NCBI RefSeq assembly: GCF_000745345.1
Contig: NZ_JQNR01000003.1
Location: forward strand, 186,001-250,000
Source: Actinacidiphila yeochonensis CN732
GTDB taxonomy: Bacteria; Actinomycetota; Actinomycetes; Streptomycetales; Streptomycetaceae
Length of the DNA stretch: 64,000 bases
Direction of reading: 5' to 3'
Part shown: in pieces, positions 25,376-33,666 of the stretch
Position numbering within the stretch: the first letter of the stretch is position 1
Layout of the letters: the number at the start of each line of letters is the position of its first letter
Notes under the pieces: generated by a model
The model's input: only the letters and a program-made list of their open reading frames with translations
The model's database searches: none
What the model was told of the DNA's origin: nothing
Program-made: the position numbers and the translations under genes

Positions 25376-25552
25376 ATGGACAAGGACTCCGGGCCGGTAG
25401 AAGCGCGCGGCTTGGAGAGCGCGAGCCCACGGACGGTGGGGCTGGCGACCGGCTCCGAGTCGGGTACCGCGCTTCGCTGCGTCGAGCTGAACTCCGATGC
25501 GCTGAGGGCCGTACAGACAGGATTGCGAAGAGTGGTGCAAGGTGAGCGCTGA
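25376..25552 (+). CDS. Candidate small ORF in the WhiJ/AbaA-like locus
   Basis: Possible 58-residue protein starting MDKDSGPVEARGLE and ending RRVVQGER, with GAGGGAC about ten bases before the ATG. I recognise no family. About three quarters of its codons end in G or C, lower than typical here but like the lower-GC regulator gene. Its end overlaps a second tiny frame that runs into the ATPase gene. It could equally be non-coding leader sequence. Confidence 0.35.
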   Translation: MDKDSGPVEARGLESASPRTVGLATGSESGTALRCVELNSDALRAVQTGLRRVVQGER

Positions 25553-25619
25553 GATCACAACGGCCCAGGCCGTTCACGGGGGACCGCTGTCCCAGAGCTT
25601 CAATGGGGACAGCCGATGA
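25542..25619 (+). CDS. Candidate 25-codon leader ORF coupled to the ATPase gene
   Basis: GTG-started frame (VSAEITTAQAVHGGPLSQSF...) that overlaps the preceding small ORF and ends in a TGA overlapping the ATPase ATG as ATGA. The two overlaps suggest translational coupling, but the peptide itself is unrecognised and may be fortuitous. Confidence 0.25.
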   Translation: MSAEITTAQAVHGGPLSQSFNGDSR

Positions 25620-26047
25620 CGCTCTCTCCGATCTTCGAGACCAAGGTGCTGGCGAGTTCGGTCCAGCGCTGGGTCATGGACCCCCGATCGGCCGGAGAGG
25701 CGCGGCACGCCCTGCGGGAACGCATGGGGGTCTGGGGCCTCGCCGACTCGGCGGATGTCGCCGAACTGGTGCTCTCCGAGCTGTTCACCAATGCCCTGCG
25801 GCACTCGAAAGCCCCTTCGGACCGCCTGATCGAGACGCACTTCGAGCAGCTGCCGGACGGCGTCCGCATCCAGGTCCACGACGCCGGAGACTCCGTCCCG
25901 ATCTCCCGTGAGGCTCCTGACGACGCCGAAGGCGGCCGCGGCCTGTCCCTCGTGGACGCCCTGAGCGGGGGCCGCTGGGGCGTCGCGGGCCGGGACGGCG
26001 TCGGGAAGGCCGTGTGGGCCGTGGTCCCCGCGGTCGACGGCGCCTGA
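25616..26047 (+). CDS. ATP-binding protein, anti-sigma (RsbW-type) histidine-kinase-like ATPase
   Basis: Single HATPase_c_2 domain of 143 residues without a kinase dimerisation domain, like the many RsbW/SpoIIAB-type and AbaA-locus ATPases of Streptomyces. The N-box is ELVLSELFTNALRHS, the G1 box VHDAGDSVP and the G2 box GGRGLSLVDALS. Such proteins phosphorylate or sequester regulators such as anti-sigma antagonists. ATG at 25616 has GGGGAC upstream. It is divergent from the XRE-DUF5753 gene, the recurrent WhiJ/AbaA-like arrangement. Confidence 0.88.
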   Translation: MTLSPIFETKVLASSVQRWVMDPRSAGEARHALRERMGVWGLADSADVAELVLSELFTNALRHSKAPSDRLIETHFEQLPDGVRIQVHDAGDSVPISREAPDDAEGGRGLSLVDALSGGRWGVAGRDGVGKAVWAVVPAVDGA

Positions 26048-26120
26048 ACCCACCTACGTGTTCGACCGGCGGCCGCCGCGACCGCGTCCGCCCCCGGCCG
26101 CGAGAGGCGGCACGAGGGCG

Positions 26121-26177
26121 GACGGGTGGGGACGGTGGGGACGGGTGGGGACGGGTGGGGAGGGGTAGGGACGGGGG
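26121..26177. repeat. G-rich tandem repeat with quadruplex potential
   Basis: Irregular tandem array of GACGGGTGGG-like units giving a series of G3-G5 runs on the + strand, directly between the stop codons of two convergent genes. It could form a G-quadruplex in DNA or in mRNA reading rightward, and may act as a transcription barrier in place of a classical terminator. Confidence 0.6.
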
Positions 26178-28685
26178 TCAGGCGTGGGCGGCGCGGACCC
26201 GGAGGGCGCGGGCGAGGTCGTCGACGGCGTCGGCCAGGTCGCGGCGGAAGGCGGGCTGGATGTCGTCGGCCTCCAGCGCCGCCCGGCCGAGCGCCAGCGA
26301 CTCCGCCGTGACCGTGGCGTGCGGGAAGGCGCCCTGGCCGGCCGCCGAGGCCAGCGCGGGGCCGCGCCGCGCCGCCATGGCGGCCGCGTCCTGGTAGTAG
26401 CGGGCCGGGTAGCCGGCCAGCAGCTCCTGCTGCTCGGGCTGCCAGAACCCCTGGGCGGTGGCCTTGAACAGGTAGTTGCTGAGGGTGTCGGCCTCGCCGA
26501 ACATCGCCTGCCAGGCGGCCGCCTTCGCCTCCGCGTCGGGCCGGGCGGCGCGGCAGGAGGCGGCGCTCTCCAGGCCGAAGGCGCTGGTGTCGCGGGCGAG
26601 TTCGGCGTCGATGTCGGCCGGGGTGCCCGCGCCCAGCACGCACAGCCGCAGCAGCATCCGCCAGCGCAGCTCCGGATCGGCCTCGCTGCCGCCGGGGATC
26701 GCGCCGTCCTCGTACCAGCCGCGCAGTTCGGCGGCCTCCTCGGCGGTGCTGTTGTCGATCAGCGCGCGGGTGGCGGTCAGCCGGCTCGGCTCGTGGCCGG
26801 CGGCGAGCAGGCCGCGGGCGGTGGCGGCCAGGCCGGTGAGCGCGGCCTGGCGGTGTTCGGGCGCCAGGTAGCGGTCGACGACGAAGGCGCGGGCGAAGGT
26901 GAGGACGGAGTCGACGATGCCCGGGTCGGTCTCGGCCGGCAGGTGGCGGCCGACCAGCGCGAGGTACCGCGCGGGGGCGAGCCGGGCGTCGCGCACGAGG
27001 TCGCGGGCGGCGCTCCACACCACGGCACGCGAGAGCGGGTCGGGCAGGCCGCCGAGGGTGTCCTCGACGGTCTCCCAGGAGTGGTCGTCGAAGCGGGTCT
27101 TGACGTAGCTGAGGTCGCCGTCGTTGAGCAGCACCAGGTCCGGGCGCGGGCCGGGCAGTTCGCGGCGCTCGACGGTGGAGGTGGCCGTCAGGTCCAGGGT
27201 GATCCGCTCGCGCGGCACCAGGACGCCGGGGTCGTCGGCGGCCCGGTCGTAGAGGCCGACGCCGATCCGGTGCGGGCGGCCGCCGGTGTGGCCGACCTCC
27301 AGCCGCCAGCCGTTGGGGGCCGGGGAGGCGGTGGCGGTGAGGGTGTCGGCGCCGGTGGTGCGCAGCCACGCCTCCGCCCAGGCCTGGACGTCGCGGTCGG
27401 TGGCGGAGGAGAGGGAGTCGAGGAAGTCGGCGAGGGAGGCGTTGCCGAAGCGGTGCCGGGCGAAGTGGGTGTTGATGCCGGCCAGGAAGTCCTCGCCGAG
27501 CCAGATGGCGAGCTGGCGCAGGGCCGCGGCGCCCTTGGCGTAGGAGATGCCGTCGAAGTTGTTGAGCGCCGAGGCCGTGTCGGGGACGTCGGCCGGGTCC
27601 GGGGCGACGGGGTGGGTGGAGGGGCGCTGGTCGGCGACGACGCCCCAGGGCTTGCGGTGGATGGCGAACTCGTTCCACACGCCGCTGAACTCGGGGTCCT
27701 CGGCGGCGACCCGGTAGCCCATGTACTCGGCGAAGGACTCGTTGAGCCATATGTCGTCCCACCACCGCAGGGTGACGAGGTCGCCGAACCACATGTGGGC
27801 CATCTCGTGCGCGATCACCACGGCCCGCCAGACCAGTTGGGTGGGCGTGGCGGCCGAGCGGTACACGTACTCGTCCCGGAGGGTGACCAGTCCGGGGTTC
27901 TCCATGGCGCCGGCGTTGAACTCCGGGACGAACGCCTGGTCGTAGGAGTCGAACGGGTACGGCTCGTCGAACATCTCGTGGTAGCGGTCGAAGCAGCGGC
28001 GGGTGAAGGCGAGCAGCTCCTCGGCGTCCCGGTCGAGGTGCTCGGCGAGCGAGCGGCGGCAGTGCAGGCCGAACGGCAGCCCGGCGTGCTCGGAGCGGAC
28101 CGAGTGGAACGGGCCGGCCGCGACGGCGATCACGTAGGTGGACAGCGGCGGGGTGGTGGCCGCCTGCCAGCGGCCGGGGGCGGTGCGGGTGGTGGTGGAG
28201 TTGCTGAGGACGGTCCACTCCTCGGGCGCGGTGACCGCGACGTCGAACCGGGCCTTGAGGTCCGGCTGGTCGAAGGCGGCGGCGATGCGCTGGACGTCGT
28301 CGAGGAAGAGCTGGGTGTAGACGTAGACCTCGCCGTCGGCGGGGTCGGTGAAGCGGTGCATGCCCTCGCCGGTGCTGGAGTAGCGCATGTCGGCCTCGAC
28401 GCGCAGTTCGTGCGGGCCGGCGGTCAGGCCGGCCAGTGGCAGCCGGTTGTCGTCGAGGGCGGCGGGGTCGAGGTCGGCGCCGTCGAGCCGGACCCGGCGC
28501 AGGACGGCCGGCTTGACCTCGGCGAAGGTGTCGCAGGCGCGCTGGGCGGTGAACCGGATCACGGTCGTGGAGCCGAAGACCTCCTCCCCCCGGGTCAGGT
28601 CGAGGTCGATCGTGTAGTGCTCGACGGTGATGTCGCGGGCGCGGGTCTCGGCTTCTTTGCGGTTGAGGGCAGGCATGCTGGTCAT
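26178..28685 (-). CDS. pepN: Aminopeptidase N (M1 family zinc metallopeptidase)
   Basis: Cytoplasmic broad-specificity aminopeptidase of 835 residues, the normal actinobacterial PepN length. The exopeptidase motif GAMEN lies at 259-263, the zinc site HEMAH at 293-297 with the third ligand Glu316 in NESFAEY, and the C-terminal ERAP1-like helical domain is complete. ATG at 28685 has GAGG five bases upstream; another ATG lies three codons later. It is monocistronic, convergent with the ATPase gene across the G-rich repeat, and divergent from the large GH3 gene. Confidence 0.95.
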   Translation of the reverse strand: MTSMPALNRKEAETRARDITVEHYTIDLDLTRGEEVFGSTTVIRFTAQRACDTFAEVKPAVLRRVRLDGADLDPAALDDNRLPLAGLTAGPHELRVEADMRYSSTGEGMHRFTDPADGEVYVYTQLFLDDVQRIAAAFDQPDLKARFDVAVTAPEEWTVLSNSTTTRTAPGRWQAATTPPLSTYVIAVAAGPFHSVRSEHAGLPFGLHCRRSLAEHLDRDAEELLAFTRRCFDRYHEMFDEPYPFDSYDQAFVPEFNAGAMENPGLVTLRDEYVYRSAATPTQLVWRAVVIAHEMAHMWFGDLVTLRWWDDIWLNESFAEYMGYRVAAEDPEFSGVWNEFAIHRKPWGVVADQRPSTHPVAPDPADVPDTASALNNFDGISYAKGAAALRQLAIWLGEDFLAGINTHFARHRFGNASLADFLDSLSSATDRDVQAWAEAWLRTTGADTLTATASPAPNGWRLEVGHTGGRPHRIGVGLYDRAADDPGVLVPRERITLDLTATSTVERRELPGPRPDLVLLNDGDLSYVKTRFDDHSWETVEDTLGGLPDPLSRAVVWSAARDLVRDARLAPARYLALVGRHLPAETDPGIVDSVLTFARAFVVDRYLAPEHRQAALTGLAATARGLLAAGHEPSRLTATRALIDNSTAEEAAELRGWYEDGAIPGGSEADPELRWRMLLRLCVLGAGTPADIDAELARDTSAFGLESAASCRAARPDAEAKAAAWQAMFGEADTLSNYLFKATAQGFWQPEQQELLAGYPARYYQDAAAMAARRGPALASAAGQGAFPHATVTAESLALGRAALEADDIQPAFRRDLADAVDDLARALRVRAAHA

Positions 28686-29032
28686 GCTGCCTCATGAGGA
28701 CACCTGTGCGGTACGCCGAACCGGGGGCGGATGTCCCGTGTCGCCTCGCGGGACCCGTCCTCCGGCCTTGCTGCGGCCCGGCCTGGCGGCCTCCGACGAG
28801 CGGCGGAATCCCCCCTGTTCGCTCAGGTGACTTCCTGCACGAGCCTTGACCGCCGCGTCGGCGCGCCAACACACTGTGCGCCGTTCCCCCCGCCGTCGAA
28901 GGCCCTGCACCGGCCACACCCCGACAACCTTGTCATAACCCGGAGGACACGAACGACTCCTTGGCGTGAAGGGCCTGACGCGGCTCCGGACACGGAAGAC
29001 ACCCGTCTTCCGTCCTCGAAGGGAGACCCACC
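28686..29032. other. Divergent intergenic region pepN / GH3
   Basis: 347 bases with promoters for both genes expected but not clearly recognisable. The part near 28920-28970 is AT-richer. A hairpin immediately upstream of the GH3 ribosome site is listed separately. Confidence 0.4.
28992..29013 (+). promoter_or_regulatory. Inverted repeat in the GH3 leader
   Basis: Perfect 9-base arms ACGGAAGAC/GTCTTCCGT with a 4-base loop, ending seven bases before the GAAGGGAG ribosome site of the GH3 gene. It is either an operator or an mRNA hairpin affecting translation. Confidence 0.5.
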
Positions 29033-32000
29033 TTGTCCCGACTCCATCCGCGCCGCACACGCGCGCTCCCCGTGGTCCTGGTGGCGGTGGCCGCCATGGC
29101 GGGGTCGGCGCTGGCGGCCGGCCCGCCGGTCTCCGCCGCGACGGCCGGCAGGACCGGCGGGACCGGCGGGGCGTGCCCGTGGGTCACCTCCCACGCGCCG
29201 ATCGCCGACCGCGTCGACCAGCTGCTGTCCCGGATGACCCTGGCGCAGAAGCTCCAGGAGGCGCACGGCGACGGCAGCGGCACCTACGCCGGTACCGTGC
29301 CCGCCATCCCGGAGCTGTGCGTACCCGCGCTGACCCTCGACGACTCCCCGGCCGGCGTCGGCCACGGCATGTCCGGCGTCACCCAGCTGCCCGCGCCGGT
29401 CTCCGCCGCCGCCACCTGGGACACCGGCCTCAGCGCCGAGTACGGCAAGGTCGTCGGCAGCGAGCAGTGGGGCAAGGGCGACGACGTCGACCTCGGCCCG
29501 ACCGTCAACATCGTCCGCGACCCCCGGTGGGGCCGCGCCTTCGAGGCGTACGGCGAGGACCCCTACCTCACCGGGAAGATGGGCGCCGCGGACGTCGACG
29601 GCATCCAGAGCACCGGCGACATGGCGCAGGTGAAGCACTTCGCCGTCTACAACCAGGAGACCAACCGCAACAACTCCTCCGACGACGCGATCATCGACCA
29701 GCGGACCGAGCAGGAGATCTACCTGTCGCAGTTCGCCGACATCATCAAGGAGTCGGCACCGGCCTCGGTGATGTGCTCCTACAGCTTCATCAACGGCCAA
29801 CCCGCCTGCCAGGACCCGTACATCATGCAGCAGGTGCTGCGGAAGCAGTGGGGCTACGACGGCTACACCACCTCCGACTGGGGTGCCAACCACTCCACCG
29901 TGCCGTCGGTCAAGGCCGGTATGGACATGGAGATGCCGAGCGGCCAGTACTACGGTGCCGCGCTGGCACAGGCGGTGGCCGACGGGCAGGTGACCGAGGC
30001 CGACCTCGACGGCCTGCTGCGTCCGGTGCTGACGCAGATGTTCCGCTTCGGCCTGTTCACGAAGGTGCCGACCGGCACCGCGGACTCGGTGGTCACCACG
30101 TCCGCGCACCAGGCGGTGGGGCGGCAGGTCGCCGAGGACGGGACGGTGCTGCTGAAGAACGCCGGCGGCGTCCTCCCGCTCTCGTCGGCCGGGAAGTCCT
30201 CGATCGCCGTCATCGGCGACGACGCGGGCGCGGGCGCGCTGACCGCGGGCGGCGGTTCGGCGGCGGTGCGGGCCGACTCGGTCGTCACACCGTACGAGGG
30301 CATCGCCAAGCGCGCCGGCAAGGACGTCACGGTCACCTACTCCCAGGGCAACAGCGCCAACGGCGGCCTGCCGCTGGTGCCTTCGAACGTGCTCACCCCC
30401 GACTCCGGCACGGGCACCGGACTCACCGCGCAGTACTACGACGGCATGGACCTGTCCGGCTCACCGGTCGCGACGGGCAGCGCCGAGCAGCTGGCGTTCA
30501 ACTGGAACGGCGGCTCCCCGGTGGCCGGGGTGCCCGGCACCGGCTGGTCGGCGAAGTACACCGGCACCCTGACGGCGCCGAGCACCGGCACGTACACCTT
30601 CTCCCTCAACAGCGACGACGGCAGCCGGCTGTTCGTCGACGGCCGGCAGGTCATCGGCAACTGGTCCGACCAGGGCGGCACCACCGCCGCCACCGGCACC
30701 GTCACCCTGACCGCCGGGCAGAAGGCCGCCATCGAGGTGGACTACTACCAGAACGGCGGCGGCTCCCTGCTCCAGCTCGGCTGGCAGCCGCCGGGCGGTC
30801 CGGCGACCGCGCTCGACGCGGCGGTGGCCGCGGCCAAGGCGTCCGACACCGCGATCGTCTTCGCGGCCAAGTCCGAGAGCGAGGGCAGCGACCTGTCGGA
30901 CATCGACCTGCCCGCAGACGAGAACGCGCTGATCGAGGCGGTCGCCGCGGCCAACCCCAACACGATCGTCGTCCTCAACAGCGGCTCCGCGGTGACGACG
31001 CCGTGGCTGGACTCGGTCAAGGGCGTCCTGGAGGCGTGGTACCCGGGGCAGGACGACGGCACCGCGATCGCCTCGCTGCTGTTCGGCGACGTGAACCCGT
31101 CGGGCAAACTGCCGGTGACCTTCCCCAAGAGCCTGGCCGACGTGCCGGCCGCGACCGCGCAGCAGTTCCCCGGCGTCGACGGCAAGGTCGACTACTCCGA
31201 GGGGCTGGACGTCGGCTACCGGTGGTACGACGCGAAGGGCGTCACCCCGCAGTTCGCGTTCGGATCGGGGCTGTCGTACACGACGTTCGGCTTCAGCCAC
31301 CTGAAGGTGTCGTCGCCGACGACGACCTCGCTCGGCGGTGTGAAGGTCGGCGTCGACGTCACGAACACCGGCAGGCGCGCCGGCTCCGACGTGGTGCAGC
31401 TCTACGTCGGCGACCCCGCGTCCACCGGGGAGCCCGCCTCGCAGCTGAAGGGGTTCCAGAAGGTCGCCCTCAAGCCCGGCCAGACGAAGCACGTCACCCT
31501 GACGGTGCCGGCGACGGCGTTCCAGACCTGGGACACCACCACGCAGGCGTGGAAGGTCGCCGACGGCACGTACAAGCTGATGGTCGGCGACTCCTCCGAC
31601 CGCCTGCCGCTCCAGGGCTCGGTGCGGGTGACGCGCGACTACGGGCCGCAGGGCGTGACCCTCAAGGCGCCCTCGGTGCTGCCGAGCGGGCCCACGAAGA
31701 TCACCGGGACGTTCATCAACGACGCGGACGTGCCGGTCACCGACGTGGCCGTCACGCCGACCGTGCCCGCCGGCTGGAAGGTCAGCCCGGCGGTCGCCGA
31801 GGTCAAGGCGGTGGGCCCGCACGCGCGGACCACGGTCACGTACACCCTGACCCCGCCGAGCGTCCCGACACCGGGCACCCAGACCGTCACCCTGGACGCC
31901 ACCTTCCGTGAACAGGGCGTGGGCACGGCGAAGGTCGCGCAGGCGAGCCAGAACGTCAGCACCCCCTACCCGAGCTTCACGGCGGCCTTCAACAACATCG

Positions 32001-32509
32001 GGGTCACCGACAACGCCTCCCCGGCCGTCGGCGACTTCGACGGCTCCGGGTACACCTTCTCGGCGCAGAACCTGGCCGCGGCGGGCATCACCCCCGGCGG
32101 CACCGTCACCGCGGGCGGCGCCACCTTCACCTGGCCTGACGTACCCTCCGGCCAGGCCGACAACATCGCCACCGCCGGCCAGGTCATCCCCTTCTCCGGC
32201 AGCGGCACCACGCTCGACGTCCTCGGCGCCGGCGCCCCCGGCAGCCAGAGCGGCGACGTCACCGTCACCTACACCGACGGCACCACGTCGACGGCCACCG
32301 TCACCCTCAACGACTGGTGGGCCAACTCCGCCCTCCCGGGCACCACCCTCGTCAACACGACCAACTGGAACCAGGGCCCCAACGGCACCGGCCCGCACGA
32401 CGTCAGCCTCTACGTGACCTCAGTACCCGTCACGACAGGCAAGCAGATCGCCTACCTCACCCTCCCGAACGTACCAGGGCTGCACCTGTTCGCCGCGACG
32501 GTGAGCTGA
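29033..32509 (+). CDS. Secreted glycoside hydrolase family 3 with PA14 and NEW3-like domains
   Basis: Large exported beta-glucosidase-type enzyme of 1158 residues. A Sec-type signal peptide (about 1-36, ending AGPPVSAAT) precedes the GH3 barrel with KHF (201-203) and nucleophile Asp282 in TTSDWGANH. A PA14 domain (about 462-587, TGLTAQYYDG to LGWQPPG) is inserted in the second GH3 domain, as in glucan-binding beta-glucosidases. A fibronectin-III-like domain (VTNTGRRAGSDVVQLYV), a NEW3-like domain (about 875-960) and a C-terminal beta-sandwich of about 180 residues, possibly carbohydrate-binding, follow. The start is TTG at 29033 after GAAGGGAG. It probably attacks plant or fungal beta-glucans outside the cell. 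Confidence 0.92.
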   Translation: MSRLHPRRTRALPVVLVAVAAMAGSALAAGPPVSAATAGRTGGTGGACPWVTSHAPIADRVDQLLSRMTLAQKLQEAHGDGSGTYAGTVPAIPELCVPALTLDDSPAGVGHGMSGVTQLPAPVSAAATWDTGLSAEYGKVVGSEQWGKGDDVDLGPTVNIVRDPRWGRAFEAYGEDPYLTGKMGAADVDGIQSTGDMAQVKHFAVYNQETNRNNSSDDAIIDQRTEQEIYLSQFADIIKESAPASVMCSYSFINGQPACQDPYIMQQVLRKQWGYDGYTTSDWGANHSTVPSVKAGMDMEMPSGQYYGAALAQAVADGQVTEADLDGLLRPVLTQMFRFGLFTKVPTGTADSVVTTSAHQAVGRQVAEDGTVLLKNAGGVLPLSSAGKSSIAVIGDDAGAGALTAGGGSAAVRADSVVTPYEGIAKRAGKDVTVTYSQGNSANGGLPLVPSNVLTPDSGTGTGLTAQYYDGMDLSGSPVATGSAEQLAFNWNGGSPVAGVPGTGWSAKYTGTLTAPSTGTYTFSLNSDDGSRLFVDGRQVIGNWSDQGGTTAATGTVTLTAGQKAAIEVDYYQNGGGSLLQLGWQPPGGPATALDAAVAAAKASDTAIVFAAKSESEGSDLSDIDLPADENALIEAVAAANPNTIVVLNSGSAVTTPWLDSVKGVLEAWYPGQDDGTAIASLLFGDVNPSGKLPVTFPKSLADVPAATAQQFPGVDGKVDYSEGLDVGYRWYDAKGVTPQFAFGSGLSYTTFGFSHLKVSSPTTTSLGGVKVGVDVTNTGRRAGSDVVQLYVGDPASTGEPASQLKGFQKVALKPGQTKHVTLTVPATAFQTWDTTTQAWKVADGTYKLMVGDSSDRLPLQGSVRVTRDYGPQGVTLKAPSVLPSGPTKITGTFINDADVPVTDVAVTPTVPAGWKVSPAVAEVKAVGPHARTTVTYTLTPPSVPTPGTQTVTLDATFREQGVGTAKVAQASQNVSTPYPSFTAAFNNIGVTDNASPAVGDFDGSGYTFSAQNLAAAGITPGGTVTAGGATFTWPDVPSGQADNIATAGQVIPFSGSGTTLDVLGAGAPGSQSGDVTVTYTDGTTSTATVTLNDWWANSALPGTTLVNTTNWNQGPNGTGPHDVSLYVTSVPVTTGKQIAYLTLPNVPGLHLFAATVS

Positions 32510-32524
32510 CGGGCGGGCTGTAGG

Positions 32525-32563
32525 GCGGGCGGGTCCCGGGGCACAGCCCCGGGACCCGCCCGC
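32525..32563. terminator. Strong terminator after GH3
   Basis: Perfect 18-base-pair stem (32525-32542 with 32546-32563) and 3-base loop, 15 bases after the GH3 stop. It separates the GH3 gene from the convergent caspase operon. Confidence 0.82.
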
Positions 32564-32564
32564 A

Positions 32565-32578
32565 CGCTTGCGCAAGCG
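32565..32578. terminator. Second palindrome of the terminator region
   Basis: 14-base perfect palindrome CGCTTGCGCAAGCG immediately beyond the main hairpin; it may terminate transcription of the leftward operon or reinforce the first hairpin. Confidence 0.4.
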
Positions 32579-32796
32579 CGGTGGGGGCAGCCCGTACCCG
32601 CGGCACCGGCTCAAGGAGCGCGAGGTGGGACCCGGCCAGGATGAGGCCGGGCTCGAGTCATTCCTCGAGTCCCAGCTCAGTCCCACTTCCTTCGGTAAAT
32701 TCGAACATTCCTGTAGCTGAAACCGTGTTCCCACCACACCAGGCCGACACGCCGCTGCTCCAAGGGTTGGTCCACGGAGGTTCATCGTGTAGCGCC

Positions 32797-33666
32797 TCAC
32801 CAACCAGCGGTGTCGCCGTCGCGAAGCGCTTCGGCCATGGCCATGCCGGTTTCTCTCGCAGTGAGATAGGGGCGTACATCATGTGCTTTGGCGCCATTGT
32901 GAACCAGGAGATCGCGGATATCGTCCCCGAAGGATGGCGCCAGTTCCTTGGTCAGAGCGACGACATCACCCGCGTCGGCGATGTTGGTCCAGCGCTTCAC
33001 CGGAGCCGGCCATCTCGCGTGACCAACGACTGGTGAAGGCGTGAGACGCTCGAAGACAAGGTTGCGAACGGCAAGCGGGGAGCCCATGGTGATCAGCGTG
33101 AGATCGGACCACTCCGCATGGGCGCACAGCACCTCGTACGCAACGACAGTGCCCAAGGAGTGGGCGACGATCACTTCGGTGTCCTGGCTTATGGCACGGG
33201 CCAGACGGGACTGTACACCAGTACGTATTTCCGGCTCGGTGAAGTAACGCCGCACCTGGCGGGCGCTGCCGATCACGGCGCGTTCACTAAGACCCGCGAA
33301 GAAAGCTGAGTGGCTGAGCGCGTCCAGGGCCCGCTGGACCAGGAGGGGTGTCCGAAGCCGCGTCGCTGTGCCCGGGCCGGCAACTCGCCTCTCCTGCTCA
33401 GCAGCGGACATCCACCACTGGTGGAGCAGATCACGCTCGATGCCCTCCTGTATGTCGGAGGCGTCGAGTTCCGGCTCACCAAGAGCACGGTGTCCAGCGG
33501 GGCGGAAAAGATCGCCGTAGAAAGCCATGGAGACTTCGTCCTGCGCAAGATCCACACCGGCCGCCAGTATGAGACCGTCTTTCAACGACGGATACCAGTC
33601 GGCGAGCAATGTCTGCGGTCCTTTGTTCTGCTGGGCGATGCCGTGGACGAGAACAACACGGGTCAT
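32797..33666 (-). CDS. Alpha/beta-hydrolase (PGAP1/lipase-like), partner of caspase-NTPase-WD40 protein
   Basis: Cytoplasmic alpha/beta-hydrolase of 289 residues without signal peptide or membrane helix. The N-terminal strand ends in the oxyanion motif LVHGI (residues 6-10), the nucleophile elbow is AHSLG with Ser170, the acid is probably Asp231 or Asp234 (IADAGDVVA), and the catalytic His is probably His262 (KAHDVRPYL). The fold and motifs fit lipase/PGAP1-like esterases; the substrate is unknown. Its ATG at 33666 overlaps the stop of the caspase gene (ATGA), so the two products are probably made together. In that context it may be an effector acting on lipids or another ester, or a substrate of the protease; this is inference. 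Confidence 0.82.
   Translation of the reverse strand: MTRVVLVHGIAQQNKGPQTLLADWYPSLKDGLILAAGVDLAQDEVSMAFYGDLFRPAGHRALGEPELDASDIQEGIERDLLHQWWMSAAEQERRVAGPGTATRLRTPLLVQRALDALSHSAFFAGLSERAVIGSARQVRRYFTEPEIRTGVQSRLARAISQDTEVIVAHSLGTVVAYEVLCAHAEWSDLTLITMGSPLAVRNLVFERLTPSPVVGHARWPAPVKRWTNIADAGDVVALTKELAPSFGDDIRDLLVHNGAKAHDVRPYLTARETGMAMAEALRDGDTAGW

Noticed and set aside
26121..26177. Possible CRISPR-like array
   Set aside because: Units are about ten bases, irregular and without spacers; a simple G-rich tandem repeat.
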